NCBI GenBank assembly: GCA_037974335.1
Contig: CM075760.1
Span: 21,489,291-21,553,290, forward strand
Length of the DNA: 64,000 bases
Reading direction: 5' to 3'
Source: Prionace glauca
Taxonomy: Eukaryota > Chordata > Chondrichthyes > Carcharhiniformes > Carcharhinidae
The first letter of the stretch is position 1. Each line of letters opens with the position of its first letter. Made by a program: the position numbers and the translations under genes. The notes under the pieces were generated by a model that searched no databases, was not told where the DNA came from, and worked only from the letters and a program-made list of their open reading frames with translations. This document shows positions 24,805 through 35,554 of this stretch, piece by piece.

Positions 24805-24965
24805 CAATGAAGAACAAAAAAACAAAGAAAATTACAGCACAGTAAAATACTAGTGATCCAGTACTGCCCGTTTCTGGATCTTGCCTGATAACAATCTTTT
24901 TTATCCCAACATATTATCTCTTCTTCTCACAAAACCGTGAAGTAAAACAAACCTAATTCAAAGAG
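24805..24965 (-). mobile_element. Old LINE 3' tail, minus strand
   Basis: 'aaacaaagaaaattacagc' leading into a decayed LINE 3' end. Weak but consistent with the tail at 52.8 kb. Confidence 0.45.
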
Positions 24966-25469
24966 AGGCATAGTTAGTGCAGGAACAAAATTGCCACAGT
25001 GAAATATATATAGGGTGAGTATCAAATATTACATAACCAGAGAGAATGCCGTGTGCAATGTAAACTGAGCTCTGGTCTAGCAGAGTATTAACAGAGCCAG
25101 GCTGTATTTTAAGATAAACAGGGGCCTGGTTCAAGAAAATAGTAATGTGTTAGTGCCGAGTGCCATGTGGGGATGGTCAAATGCCAAATTCCAATGAGAC
25201 CCATATCCCGTGAAAGAAACAGTTTTAAAAATAACATTGTCAAGGAGAATAAAACTGAGGCAGTATCTCGCACAGTTTTACTGATATAGGAACTTCTTAG
25301 ACATGAACTGAGACAGTACTGAGTAATTAATGATACGAATAAGGAGAATATAAAAAAAAGTTCAGAAAGATCGTAATTATTTTCACCAATTACCATCCAT
25401 TTGCAATTTAATAATTTCGTTCACCAGATCTCATTCATATATAATGAGGAGTATATTTACAATTACTCT

Positions 25470-25700
25470 GTGATAAGAAAGCGACGTTGTCGAGGCCCCC
25501 ATTTATTCCCCATTGCTAATTGCATTCGGTAAGCTGGTGGTGAACCGCCTTATTCAATTGCTGCAGAACCTGCAGTGTAGGTACTCCGACCGTGCTCTTA
25601 GGGAGGGTGTTCCTGGACTCCGACGCAGCGTAAGTAAAGGAGTTGTCCAAGTGATGTTTGTGAGTGTCTTGGAGAGGAATTTTCAGGCGAGGTTGTTCCA
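25470..25700 (-). mobile_element. LINE fragment (family E), 3' end
   Basis: Reverse of the family E C-terminus: 'ccatttattccccattgc', 'aattgctgcagaacctgcag' and 'gggagggtgttcctggac'. Non-coding as it stands. Confidence 0.75.
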
Positions 25701-25764
25701 ATTCCCCAGTTATCATCAATTCATACAGATAAACAATTAGTTCACCAATTATGATCATCAGTTT

Positions 25765-25882
25765 GATAAAAGCAAAATACTGCAGATTCTGGAAACTGAA
25801 ACAAAAATAATGAATGTTGGAAAAACTCAACGGGTCTGATAGCATGTGTGGCGAGAGAATAGAGCCAAAGTTTCGAGTCAGT
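25765..25882. mobile_element. Interspersed repeat relative of 21.4 kb element
   Basis: 'caaaatactgcagattctgg' and 'aatgttggaaaaactcaac' are the reverse form of the repeat that cuts the VH pseudogene. Confidence 0.65.
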
Positions 25883-26141
25883 GTGATTTTTTTTGTTATT
25901 TGGAGGAAATTGAAGAGAGTGATGACATTGAGAAATGATGTGGGTGGATAGGGATTAGGATTTTTTTAGGATATAGTTCGTGATTGAGATGTTGATTAGT
26001 TTAGGATGAAGAAGTTTGTTATGATATTTGGGATCACTCTGTGAATTGATGCAGCTTGTGTGTGTGTCTCGAAATAGTATCTATTATTTCTGTTATTCCC
26101 ATCTCACAGGTAATTTATGCAACTTCCCTGACAATAGCGTG

Positions 26142-26335
26142 CAGAACTTTCAGAATATTCCAGGAATCCCCGGTGTTCATGTCAGTTTTATGATATTGTT
26201 TTAATATTATTTCATGTCATTGCACCGATTTTACTTCACTGGGGAACTGGGCCCATCAACATCTCTCTCTCTCTCGCATTTCATGAAGTGATTAATAAAC
26301 AGACTTTAATTATTGGAATGAAATTCAAAGTGATG
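26142..26335 (-). repeat. Inverted copy of part of the VH 5' flank
   Basis: Reads as the reverse complement of about 28378-28562 at roughly 95% by eye, with landmarks 'aggaatccccggtgttcatg' (26164) and 'ggggaactgggcccatcaac' (26242), whose complements lie at 28528-28547 and 28445-28464. Homology stops abruptly on both sides. The two arms are about 2.0 kb apart. Confidence 0.9.
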
Positions 26336-26422
26336 ATATAAATGAAACAACCTGTACTTCATGTGAAGTTACTGAATCTTTAAATTCCGATTCAGTATTA
26401 CATTGTTTTGGGAAATAATGTG

Positions 26423-26872
26423 ACATAAGAACATAAGAAATAGGAGCAGCAGTAGGCCATCTGGCCCTTCGAGCCTGCCCCGCCATTCAATAAGATCATG
26501 GCTGATCTGTCGTGGCTCAGTTCCACCTTCCCACCCTCTCCCCATAACCCTTAATCCCCTCGCTTATCAAAAACCCATCAACCCGCGTCTTAAAAATATT
26601 TAGCGAGGCAGCCTCCACCACTTCAACGGGCTGAGAATTACAGAGATTCACCACCCTTTGACTGAAGAAATTCTTCCTCAACTCCGCTGGAAACCGCCCT
26701 CCCCCCTTTATCTTGAGGGTGTCCTACTGTCCTTTCTGAGCTGGAAGAGTCTTTCCACCTTTATCCTATCCATCCCATTCATCATCTCATACGTCTCAAT
26801 GAGATCTCTCCTCATTCTTCTAAACTCCAACGAGTACAAGCCTAGTACAAGCCTACAAGTGACACTTGTAGT
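26423..26872 (-). mobile_element. LINE fragment (family A), 3' end, minus strand
   Basis: Starts with the tail in reverse ('acataagaacataagaaata'), then 'gtaggccatctggcccttcg', then the reverse of the C-terminal domain (complement of NFFTQRVV near 26660 and of the GDL-ETY region near 26790). Truncated at its 5' side. Confidence 0.88.
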
Positions 26873-27428
26873 TTTCCAGTGAGTTTCACAAATATTTCTG
26901 TTGCCACCTTATTTACTTTTCACCCTGTTGCCTTCACTAATTTGGGTGAGGGTGTGTTGATTAATTTGTTGTGTATGAAAGAGCCAGTATTTTATATAAT
27001 ACAATCATTCCTCCTCAACCATATCATGCTCTCTCTTTCTGTCCTGGATTTGAAGATTCAGCATCAGCAGAGAAATGAACCATCCGAACTGCAGGAAAAT
27101 CTCCCCCTACTCTTCAAGAGGATCAGCTTGCTAACTCCCGAGAAATGTATTTCACCCAGACACTCTGGAAGGATTGAAGGTATTAGATGGGCACACATTG
27201 AATAAAGGAGTTGTTTCAATTTATGAAGTAGTCAAACACAAATATGGAAATATAGAACAACATCATTCAGCACCATTTATCAATGAATCCACCAGTCCGT
27301 TCATTATTTCCTCAATCAAAATATTCAGGCATCCAACAGTCATTCATCCATCAGTCATTCAAATGCCATTCATTCCTGTGTCAACACAGTCATACATTTA
27401 TTGTTTGTGTAGATGGTGACATCAATTA
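26873..27428. other. Unassigned spacer
   Basis: AT-rich, with a CATT-rich patch at 27290-27400. Open frames of 81-108 codons lack any domain. Confidence 0.4.
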
Positions 27429-27429
27429 T

Positions 27430-27640
27430 TTTAATTGATCCAGTGATCCAGAGGTCCAGGGCAATGATGTGAGGACGGGGATTTAAGTCGGGCCGTTCCC
27501 GCAGGTAGATTTTGAATTCTATTGATAAATCTGGAATGGATAGTAATTGCGATCATTGGAACCGCTCTGATTCCCCAATGGAGGAAATCTGCCATCGCTA
27601 CATTGTCTCACAAGGATATAACTGCAGACTGAAAGCAAAA
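27430..27640 (+). mobile_element. SINE family F remnant shared by both VH copies
   Basis: 'tgatccagtgatccagagg', 'gcaggtagattttgaattc' and 'atctgccatcgctacattg' match a family F SINE. The equivalent remnant sits at 18242-18460 at the matching place of the upstream copy. Confidence 0.75.
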
Positions 27641-29459
27641 TAGCTGACTCTTTAATATCTACAGAAGTGTCCAAGAAAACCAGTTAATTTAAGGGAATTT
27701 GGGACAGGCAAAGAGTGTTGGTCTTTCCAAACAAACATCCCATGGAAAGATAAAAGGAGATAAAATATAAATGTGCATGCTCAAATATAACAGCATGTAT
27801 TATCTCTGAGCCATTTTTCAGTCTGCCTGTGATTATTTCTGTCCGTCCATCACAATATCCTGATGTGTTGGAAAAATCATCATTGTTGTTAATTGGGTGC
27901 CAGAGAAGGTGGAAAATAATCCTTTCTTTAGAGATGGGAAAACATCATCTAGATTAATAACTTCCAAAAATTCAAGTGCCTCCAGTACTGTTGCTGGGTA
28001 GATTTGTTTATAAATAGACCTTACTGACAACATGCAGGGTTTTAAGTTGGCTTGGAGCCAAGCGGTCAGTGCTGATGAAACTGATCTTTGATCTACTGCA
28101 CAAACACCCCCAGATGTTTCCTGTCAATAACTTTGAGCATTTGACAGCAGCCTGGATTGCTGCCAAATACTGTGTGGGACAGATTAGCGTGAAGCTGAAT
28201 GGACAAAATGGGATTCAGACATTTAAACAGTAAATGTTTCATTCCCACAAGAAAGACACATTTTAAATCGTAATCATTCTAATCAAATGTCAGTGTCCTG
28301 TTCATTATCTGATTAAATAGTATCGCAAAACAATAAAGCGACCGGATGATTTTTTTCATTTGTATAGTTTCCGAGTAAATTTCATTCCAATAATTAAAGT
28401 CTGTTTATTAATCACTTCATGAAATGAGAGAGAGAGATGTTGATGGGCCCAGTTCCCCAGTGAAGTGAAATCGGTGCAATGACATGAAATAATACTCAAA
28501 CAACATCATAAAACTGACATGAACACCGGGGATTCCTGGAATATTCTGAAAGTTCTCCATCCTATTGAAACAGCAGCGTCTCTTGTCCCCGATTAGCACC
28601 GTGTTCTATTGTACAGTACAATCTGATTTCTGTTATTGAAGAGTTCCTCTCATTGCTGCCAATGAGTGGAGAAATGATCAGTTCATAACCTGATTCAATG
28701 GAAGATAAAACATTTATTCTTGTGATACTGTGCAATGAGCCGCAAAGTCCTGATATCCTGTGTTCCCAATATCAGTGTATGTTAGACAGCCGGTGGCCAA
28801 TAGAGTGAGCTGTAATGAATTGGATACTGAAGGAGAACTTTAATGATTTCAGTGTCCGTTCCGATTCATTAACTTCTCCGTCAAAAATCAATTTAATTTT
28901 ATGTTTCTCTGTCAACTCACTTTTTAATTATCAGGAGGTTGGGATTCTCATTATTTTCAAAGGCCTGTCTTCGAGATTGGGGCAGTTTGACAAATATAAG
29001 GAGAAACATTGTATTGTGTGAGAGTTTCTTCTCATCTCCAAACCCAATTTGTACAGCGAAAGCCACCAAACTGTAAATAGAATCACTTTGTATGTTCTAC
29101 ACATTGAGTTACAGAAATCGATGGTAATTCTTCTGATAAATTGTGCTTTATTATTATAATGTGGCAGAGACACGGAATTGTTGCAAAATTCTCTAATGTT
29201 CCAAAATGTTATTTCATCATTTTCAGATTTATTTTCTTGTTGGGGGTGTGGTAATAAAATCACCATATTTACAATGGAATGAGTTATTTAAATAAATAAA
29301 TGATGAACTGTAACATCACCATCAGAAATAATGGGGACAATACAATGAACATTTCAGCCAAACAAATATCCCGATACAGATAAAATGTCCATTTTAATAT
29401 TAATCTATTGTAAATCTCCGAGTCCATTCTGTTGGGGTTGTGGAAGGTGGGACGTGGAT
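27641..29459 (+). other. 5' flank of the working VH gene
   Basis: The left part (to about 28940) is paralogous to 18460-19770. No second gene or strong promoter octamer is seen. Bases 28378-28562 have an inverted copy at 26.1-26.3 kb. Confidence 0.6.
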
Positions 29460-29501
29460 CCAGGCGCCGCCTCCAGCAGGGAATCAACAGGCGGCGCCTG
29501 G
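29460..29501. promoter_or_regulatory. GC-rich perfect inverted repeat upstream of VH
   Basis: CCAGGCGCCGCCT at 29460-29472 and its exact complement AGGCGGCGCCTGG at 29489-29501, with a 16-base loop. It lies about 20 bp upstream of the TATA palindrome. Striking in an AT-rich neighbourhood. Role unknown; it could bind a dimeric factor or fold in RNA if upstream transcripts exist. Confidence 0.75.
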
Positions 29502-29521
29502 AAAGCCGCCCCCTTCTGCCG

Positions 29522-29535
29522 GGTATTTAAATACC
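29522..29535 (+). promoter_or_regulatory. Palindromic TATA-like box of VH
   Basis: GGTATTTAAATACC is a perfect 14-bp palindrome centred on TTTAAA, ending 87 bp before the leader ATG at 29623. Position fits a core promoter. I see no ATGCAAAT or ATTTGCAT octamer in the preceding 240 bp, where mammalian VH promoters have one. Confidence 0.65.
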
Positions 29536-29622
29536 GCTCACTGGGACCGGAATCCAACAGTCCGGGAGTTGGTTTGTTCACTGAGTTCCTGACACATCCA
29601 TTTCCCCCAAATCACCAGAAAG

Positions 29623-29668
29623 ATGAGGTCGGCCATTTCTCTCAGTTTGTTGCTGACTTTCTTATCTG
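29623..29668 (+). CDS. IgM heavy chain leader exon (L-part 1)
   Basis: Encodes MRSAISLSLLLTFLSG, a hydrophobic signal peptide that sends the chain into the endoplasmic reticulum. The ATG at 29623 is chosen because it opens the signal peptide and the exon ends at a clean donor (CTG|GTGAGT) after 46 bases. The last G pairs with GT of the next exon to give the glycine of GVQS, the usual L-part 2. The intron is 133 bp and ends TTTTTACAG. The upstream TATA-like palindrome supports this start. Confidence 0.95.
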
Positions 29669-29801
29669 GTGAGTATTTTTTTTATTATTGTTCAAGTCTC
29701 TCACTGTTACTGTCTCAGTGTTAGTCTCTCTCTGGAATGTTCCAGACTCAGCAATCATTTCACTAAGATTAACCCCCGGTGTTTTTGATCTATTTTTACA
29801 G

Positions 29802-30106
29802 GTGTCCAGTCGGATGTTGTGTTGACCCAGCCAGAGGCAGAGACCGGGGGTCCCGGAGGTTCCCTGAAACTGACCTGTAAAACCAGCGGGTTCGATCTTG
29901 GCAGCTACTCCATGTACTGGATCCGGCAGGTTCCCGGACAGGGCCTGGAGTGGCTGGTTAGGTACTATAGTTCATCCAGCAACAACTACGCCCCATCAAT
30001 TAAGGGTCGGTTTACTGCGTCCAAAGACACTTCAAACAGCATCTTCTCTTTGGACATGAGGAGCCTGAAGATTGAAGACACGGCCATCTATTACTGTGCC
30101 AGAGAC
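29802..30106 (+). CDS. Immunoglobulin VH segment, germline, intact
   Basis: Variable segment of the mu heavy chain and antigen-binding domain after V-D-J joining. After L-part 2 (GVQS) the mature chain starts [13 protein letters not shown], typical of shark VH. Framework 1 cysteine is in LTCKTSG, framework 2 tryptophan in [14 protein letters not shown], and framework 3 cysteine in AIYYCAR. CDR1 is around GSYSMY and CDR2 around [15 protein letters not shown]. The exon is open through AGAGAC, where a recombination signal begins. Reading past 30106 gives a false C-terminus. The upstream pseudogene at 21.15 kb shares the DVVLTxPEAETG start. AID or recombination activity cannot be judged from germline DNA. 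Confidence 0.97.
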
Positions 30107-30145
30107 CACAGCGAGAGGATCCAGGGCTTCACCCGGACAAGAACA
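30107..30145 (+). promoter_or_regulatory. V recombination signal, 23-bp spacer
   Basis: Heptamer CACAGCG (30107-30113; consensus CACAGTG), 23-bp spacer, nonamer ACAAGAACA (30137-30145; consensus ACAAAAACC). The heptamer keeps the essential CAC. Confidence 0.93.
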
Positions 30146-30493
30146 GCCCGAGAGGGGATTCCACAACTTCCATCATAACCTGAAGGTCAGTATCTGTTTT
30201 AAATGCAATATGATCGAGGGTGGTCAGAAACAAACTATAATCGTGTTTAAAATAAAAGTAACACAGAAAGCATTTAACAGTAAATCTTCCCAAACTCACC
30301 CATATAACTGGTGAGATTTTCACTGACTTTCTATTCATTGTAGTTTCAGCAAGTAGGACACACGATATATTACTCTTTATAATATTTCTGATAGATTGTG
30401 TTATATAAACAGTTGCCTACATTTTACATTGGAGCGAAATTAATTGTCCATTTCAAGTGAATATTGAACAGCAGGACTGAACAGAGTGAGTGC

Positions 30494-30575
30494 AGTTTTT
30501 GTATGGGTGTGTGTCACTGTGATATACAGCAGTGGATCACAGTGCTGAGAAAAGCGCCATCCTCATACAAAAACC
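30494..30575 (+). other. D1 segment with 12- and 22-bp signals
   Basis: 5' nonamer AGTTTTTGT (30494-30502), 12-bp spacer, heptamer CACTGTG (30515-30521). The 16-bp D coding part is ATATACAGCAGTGGAT (30522-30537). Then heptamer CACAGTG (30538-30544), 22-bp spacer, nonamer ACAAAAACC (30567-30575). The 5' 12-signal pairs with the V 23-signal; the 3' 22-signal pairs with the D2 12-signal. Its heptamers and 3' nonamer are consensus. Confidence 0.95.
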
Positions 30576-30884
30576 TCAGAAGAGGACGTTGCTTAAATTT
30601 GTGACCAATGCCAATGCCGAATGCCAAAGTAAATGAGGGTTCAACAGAATAATACTTAGAAACAACATTGTTTCTTTTTAAGATGTAAAATGCTTCAATT
30701 TTATTGTTATTGATTTACACGCTGAATGTGCACCGAGAATGTAAAAGTTTCTAACCCCTTTTATCAATAACATGACCAGTAAAAATTGAAATATCTCACT
30801 GACTCACCCTTAACGAGCTGGAAACAGGCTTTTGAAATAGCAGTGAAATTTACTGTCTGTATTTTACAGTTAACAGTCTGTCTC

Positions 30885-30953
30885 AGTATTTGTCATGCTG
30901 AGTCTTACTGTGATAACTGGGATGGCACAGCAGTTACTGTCAATACAAAAAAC
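30885..30953 (+). other. D2 segment with 12- and 12-bp signals
   Basis: 5' nonamer AGTATTTGT (30885-30893), 12-bp spacer, heptamer TACTGTG (30906-30912; first base off consensus). D coding part ATAACTGGGATGG (30913-30925), heptamer CACAGCA (30926-30932), 12-bp spacer, nonamer ACAAAAAAC (30945-30953). Two 12-signals let D2 join only D1 (22) on the left and J (23) on the right, apart from V-D2 skipping, which the rule would also allow. The off-consensus 5' heptamer may lower use of D2. Confidence 0.92.
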
Positions 30954-31278
30954 CCTCAGCACTGATTGACTGAAACTGGATCAGTGTCACTTTTAAATCC
31001 CTACTGTAATCACAGTACAGTATTATTTATGTCCAGCACTGACCACATGGCAGGAATAAACATGGAAAGTCTTGATAATTACTCAATTATCGATGTGTGT
31101 TTTCAACAACATGTTCACCTGTAACTCTGTGAAATATAAAACTTTAGGGTCATTTATGAATGTCAAATGATATCCAGAAATACAATTATAATCTAATAAA
31201 CATTAATTGATTTTGCTTTTCCTTGGGTTTGTGGATATTTAAAATAATGGTGATTTTGTCTCTATTTTGTGCAGGGAC

Positions 31279-31317
31279 GGTTATTGGATGACACAGCCTA
31301 CGGAATGTGACACTGTG
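31279..31317 (+). promoter_or_regulatory. J recombination signal, 23-bp spacer
   Basis: Nonamer GGTTATTGG (31279-31287, 7 of 9 consensus), 23-bp spacer, heptamer CACTGTG (31311-31317, perfect). Confidence 0.93.
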
Positions 31318-31365
31318 ACTACTTCGCTTACTGGGGACAAGGGACCATGGTGACGGTGACTACAG
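31318..31365 (+). CDS. JH segment
   Basis: Joining segment of the mu chain. The frame gives YFAYWGQGTMVTVTT, with the conserved Trp-Gly-x-Gly motif of heavy-chain J. The 48-bp segment ends ACAG|GTAAG, a strong donor that splices to CH1 at 41641 with the extra G completing the first CH1 codon (GCG, Ala). Single J in this cluster. Confidence 0.97.
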
Positions 31366-34300
31366 GTAAGAATCATCCACTTATTGAGTAACTGGTTTAC
31401 ATGTGTCTTTGTTTTATATTTTTATCTGTACTAATAATCCATGTTGTAACATAAATGTGAGTTTGGTGGATTCTCGGTTGAGAATTGTTCCAATGTTTCC
31501 TGTGAATCTGCTGCAAAGGGGTTTTAGAATTCTGCTCTTTCTGGACAATACGTACTGCTGAGGGATTCAATCCCAAATTGTTGGGATGTTGTGTTTATCT
31601 GTTGAGGTTACACTGTGTGGTTGGGTTACTTTAAAATCCGAATGTCTGTTATACAATTCAGCGTTTCTGCAGCGTTTAATCTCGGTGACATCTAGTGGCT
31701 GCGGTTTGTACCATCTACTGCACAAGTGTTTGAAATTTAAACCAAAAATTTAAAAAATCTAACATTTCTATATTTATCCAGTGAAAATGTTCCACTCACT
31801 CACAATGCTGGTGCTGCTGTGCAATATTTTCTGCTTGTTCGAAACATTAATTAGTTTGGTGTTGGGCGAATTGGCTGGAATTTATATTAAACATTTCTGT
31901 AAATGTTATATTTGATTCTGTTGAAAGTGTTTGTAGAATTGTGCTGCGTCTGCCTGAAGCGGGGTTCTGTCTCTCAGTGATGCGTTTTTTTTTTCCTCTG
32001 GTGAGGAGATTATAAATCTGGGTGACTTTAAATACGTAAAATTTGTGAATTAATTTTTTGTTTCTGCATTGTTTGAACTCAGTGACACTGAGCTGTTACA
32101 CGTTTTGTGATTGAATATGAACATTCTGCGGGTCGCAACTGCTTGATGCATAACTGCAGGGAGAAATAAAGCTATTGTATTTGTATGTTTAAAATCTTTA
32201 GTCATAACGGCTTAAGCCGCTCGTTCAGAACATAGTTTGTCACTGCATTCAGAGTTTGGGGTATCTGCAATGTTTAATCTCTGTGGCATTTGATGGCTGG
32301 AACTTTTACCATCCAAATGTTTAAATATGTTTGAAATATGACCCAATATGAATAAGACGTGATAAAGTTTCAACGCTAATTTGTTGGACAAATTCTACCT
32401 CCTCGCAATGCTATTGCTATTATTCTAGATTTCTGTTTAGTTTAATAATTGGTTAAGAGCTGGTTTGCTAGATTCGATATTGAGATTTATTTTGCAATGT
32501 TACATTTGATTCTGTTGAATGGATAATTGATCTGTTTTTCTGTGAAGCGGATTCATTCCCTCATTGATGTGTTTTGTTGCGTTTCTGCTGAGGAGATTCT
32601 GTGGTGCAGTCACTGTGAATGTTTAAAATTTATGCTATGGTTTGGCTTTGTGGCATTATTTCTGTGTTGTTTAAATAGTGTATAACGGTGCCGTTGAGAG
32701 TTTAGATGTTTTCTGGTTGAACAGAAACAATCTTTGAGTTTGAAAATCCATGTAGGGAGAAAACAAGCAGGCTGGGGGGAAAGAACACCTAAAAGATATT
32801 ACAGCATTTTTATAAATTTTAAATAACGCTTACAAATTCAAGTGAGTCATGACTTACAACGCTCATTCGGACACTAAGTCTTTGCTGCAATCACAAACTT
32901 CCCATGAACAAGTTTAATAGTAAAATTAATGTAAATCAAAGAATTATTAATCGGTAATTTAACTCCATATTCACCACAGATTATTTTATATTAATAATTT
33001 AGCAATAATCCCCTTTAATAGTTCTGTTGTGTATTTCACACAATTAACATTTTCCAGACTGGAAATATTTTGTGACAATTCCAGAAGCTATTTCAATGAT
33101 AACCTGCTGTTTTCACAGCCGTGCTCAGTTGAACAAGACACTTTGCATTAATCGGTACATCCCAGATTAAGTTCACATTTACTGGAATACGAGTTTTGCA
33201 GAATAATTTCCTTTTTGGAAATTTTTGTATCCGATTATTAATTTTTTTCTATGCAATTGGAACCAGATTATCCGTTCTAAGTATTTTTTTAAATTAGATA
33301 CCGAGATAATTAATTACTTATCATATCTCAAAATTTGTGAAATTGTTTAGTGTTCCTCAATTGTTTTTACATTGTTTACGCTCAATGAAACTGAGCAGTT
33401 CTGGCGAAATGAAAATAAAATTGCCTTTGAATATTCTTGTAGGGATAAAGCAGAAAAGTTTCGGAAAATAAAATAAATATATGTTAGGGCATTTTATTCA
33501 TGTTAACTAATGGTTACATATTAAAATAAAACATGAATTACAATTCACTGTACCTCTGTTAGGGACATTACACTGCCCTGAATCTGTTATATTCGAAGTC
33601 CTCATTTTCAGAAAAATAATTGCCCAGTTTTTGTGATTTGAGACAGTCAGGGAGAAATAGTTAAAAGGCAAAGGGAGTTTTAAAATGAACATCAGGTTAA
33701 TTTAAATTTTTATTGATGTTTTCACTGTTGTAATTTGACCTTTGATCAATTAGAATCAAACAGTTTATAAAAATTTGACAGACTGAACACAGTTTTCTGA
33801 CAGATGGAATTCGCTGACACTCAAGTAAAATTGTTCAAATGATTGTCTTTGAATTGTAGTAAAGTGTCAACAGAAACTGGCTACCGACTGACAATTAAAT
33901 GCTTGAAATTCAAAAAGATTATATAAAAATAATATGATATTATAAATACTATAAAAATAATATTAGCTCAGCACTTAATAACATCATGTCTCCCATTAAT
34001 GTCAAACACAGAATGGAAGAATAAATGACAGAATGGAAGAATTCATACTAACTGAAGCTTATGTTTAATTCTTATTAAATATTATAATGAAGAAAAGGTT
34101 GAGACTTATATTCTGCATCGTGTTTTTAGCGTTACAGAGGATTTGAATCAATTATCGTCTCTGTTTGCACTGTTTAATTCAGGTCTTCTTTAATTAAACA
34201 ATGTGTTCAGTAATGAAGTTGTTATATGGGTGGCCTAAATTATTAAATCTAGGAAGCAGTATTATTGATTTCAAACGGCCAGGCCGTTACAGTCTGGACA

Positions 34301-35550
34301 AACTCAGAAATTTGCATTTTTAACACGTTTGTTCGTTGTAATAAGATACTTGTCGTAAAAGTGAAAAAGTAAAATATTACAATGTGATTAGATTTAAGTA
34401 AATGAATGACAGATGTTTGAATGTTTCCATTCAGTAATTTGAAATTATAGTTTAACATTGAGATTTAATTGTAACCTAATTATTTAACAATGTTGGGGGC
34501 AGAAGCACGTTTTGAATGATTGAAAACTCATTTTATTACAGAGAACAAATCATCTGACAGGAGAACTAACTGACAATTAACAATAACTTAAAATGTAATA
34601 TTAACGCTGATTAATTCAAAACAAAAGACCTTGAATATTGCACTAGCGTGCAAAATATCATCAGTCTTAGAGAATATTTAATTGTATCAAAATGAATTCA
34701 AAAACAAAACATTTCTTTACTCAACTGTGCTCGGCTCGATAAGTTGTTTTGCCTTGATAATTTTGTTGATTACATTTAATTAAGAAATTAGATCCAATCA
34801 GGTAACGATTTTCAATGTAAATATTTCCCGGTTTGTTTAATTCTTAGTGTGTCACTGTATCTCTGATAGGGATATTGAACTGTCCTGAATCTGTTATTTT
34901 TGCTCATTTTCAGCGAAATTACATTTTTACACAATTTTCGCGAAGTGATACAGGCAGAGAGAAATAATTAAAAGTCGAGAGGAGTTCTGAATACCCGTTT
35001 AATTTGAAATAGGTTATTGATTTTCTGTTGTAACTTGACTATTGATCAAAGAGAACCCAACAGTTTGAAATTGACAGATTGAACAGATCTTTCTGCTGGG
35101 AACTCGACTGTTGAATTGTTTGTGTCTGTTCTGTTTCTGGGCGTGTGGTCACTGTGTTGGGACCAGGAATCTCCCTGACTGGTTATAAATCTTTTGATTC
35201 CTTCTCCTGTACTGCAGGAAGTGAAATTTTATTTATTTCTTCAATGCACTTGTATCTGTGGGAAATGTGACTGTTTGACTCGGTGTCTCAGAAATTAAGT
35301 CCCTGAAGCATATTGTGTCTATCAGAGAAGCAGAAACATCAGACTTTAGAGGGAGAATTGGGTGATTTTTAAGCAGTGATATACCGGCCTTGGGAATGTT
35401 CGATGAACAAATACAAAGTGAGATTTACTATATTCTGCTCCGTACTACAGCAGCCCCTGAACTGTTTAGTTTGACAGTTGAAGGGTCACATTCACCTGCA
35501 TATTATTTTTAATCTTCTAAAGGCATTTTAGAGACATCTGCTCGGCCAGA
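31366..35550 (+). repeat. J-CH1 intron, 5' part: diverged tandem duplications
   Basis: AT-rich intronic sequence. Several segments are diverged tandem copies: about 31670-32060 with 32262-32650 (shared 'gtttaatctc', 'atatttgattctgttgaa' and 'gaggagatt' landmarks), part of the same unit near 31460-31690, and about 33545-33840 with 34848-35115 (shared 'cctgaatctgttat', 'gagaaataattaaaag' and 'aacagtttg' landmarks). The larger part of this 4-kb stretch is therefore built of old duplications. No exon is seen. Confidence 0.75.
34310..34317 (-). promoter_or_regulatory. Octamer motif in the J-C intron
   Basis: ATTTGCAT is the exact complement of the octamer ATGCAAAT bound by Oct factors in immunoglobulin enhancers. 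It lies 3 kb behind J, in the intron where heavy-chain enhancers usually sit. A 15-bp palindrome AACGGCC-A-GGCCGTT lies just upstream (34274-34288). A single 8-bp match can occur by chance. Confidence 0.45.
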
Positions 35551-35554
35551 ATTT

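Noticed and set aside
21551-27428. D, J or C relics of the upstream duplicated cluster
   Set aside because: I read this interval for WGxG, heptamer-nonamer pairs and CH cysteine/tryptophan motifs and found none that hold.
30107-30178. Extension of the V exon past the signal to the open-frame stop
   Set aside because: These codons are heptamer, spacer and nonamer, which are removed on joining.
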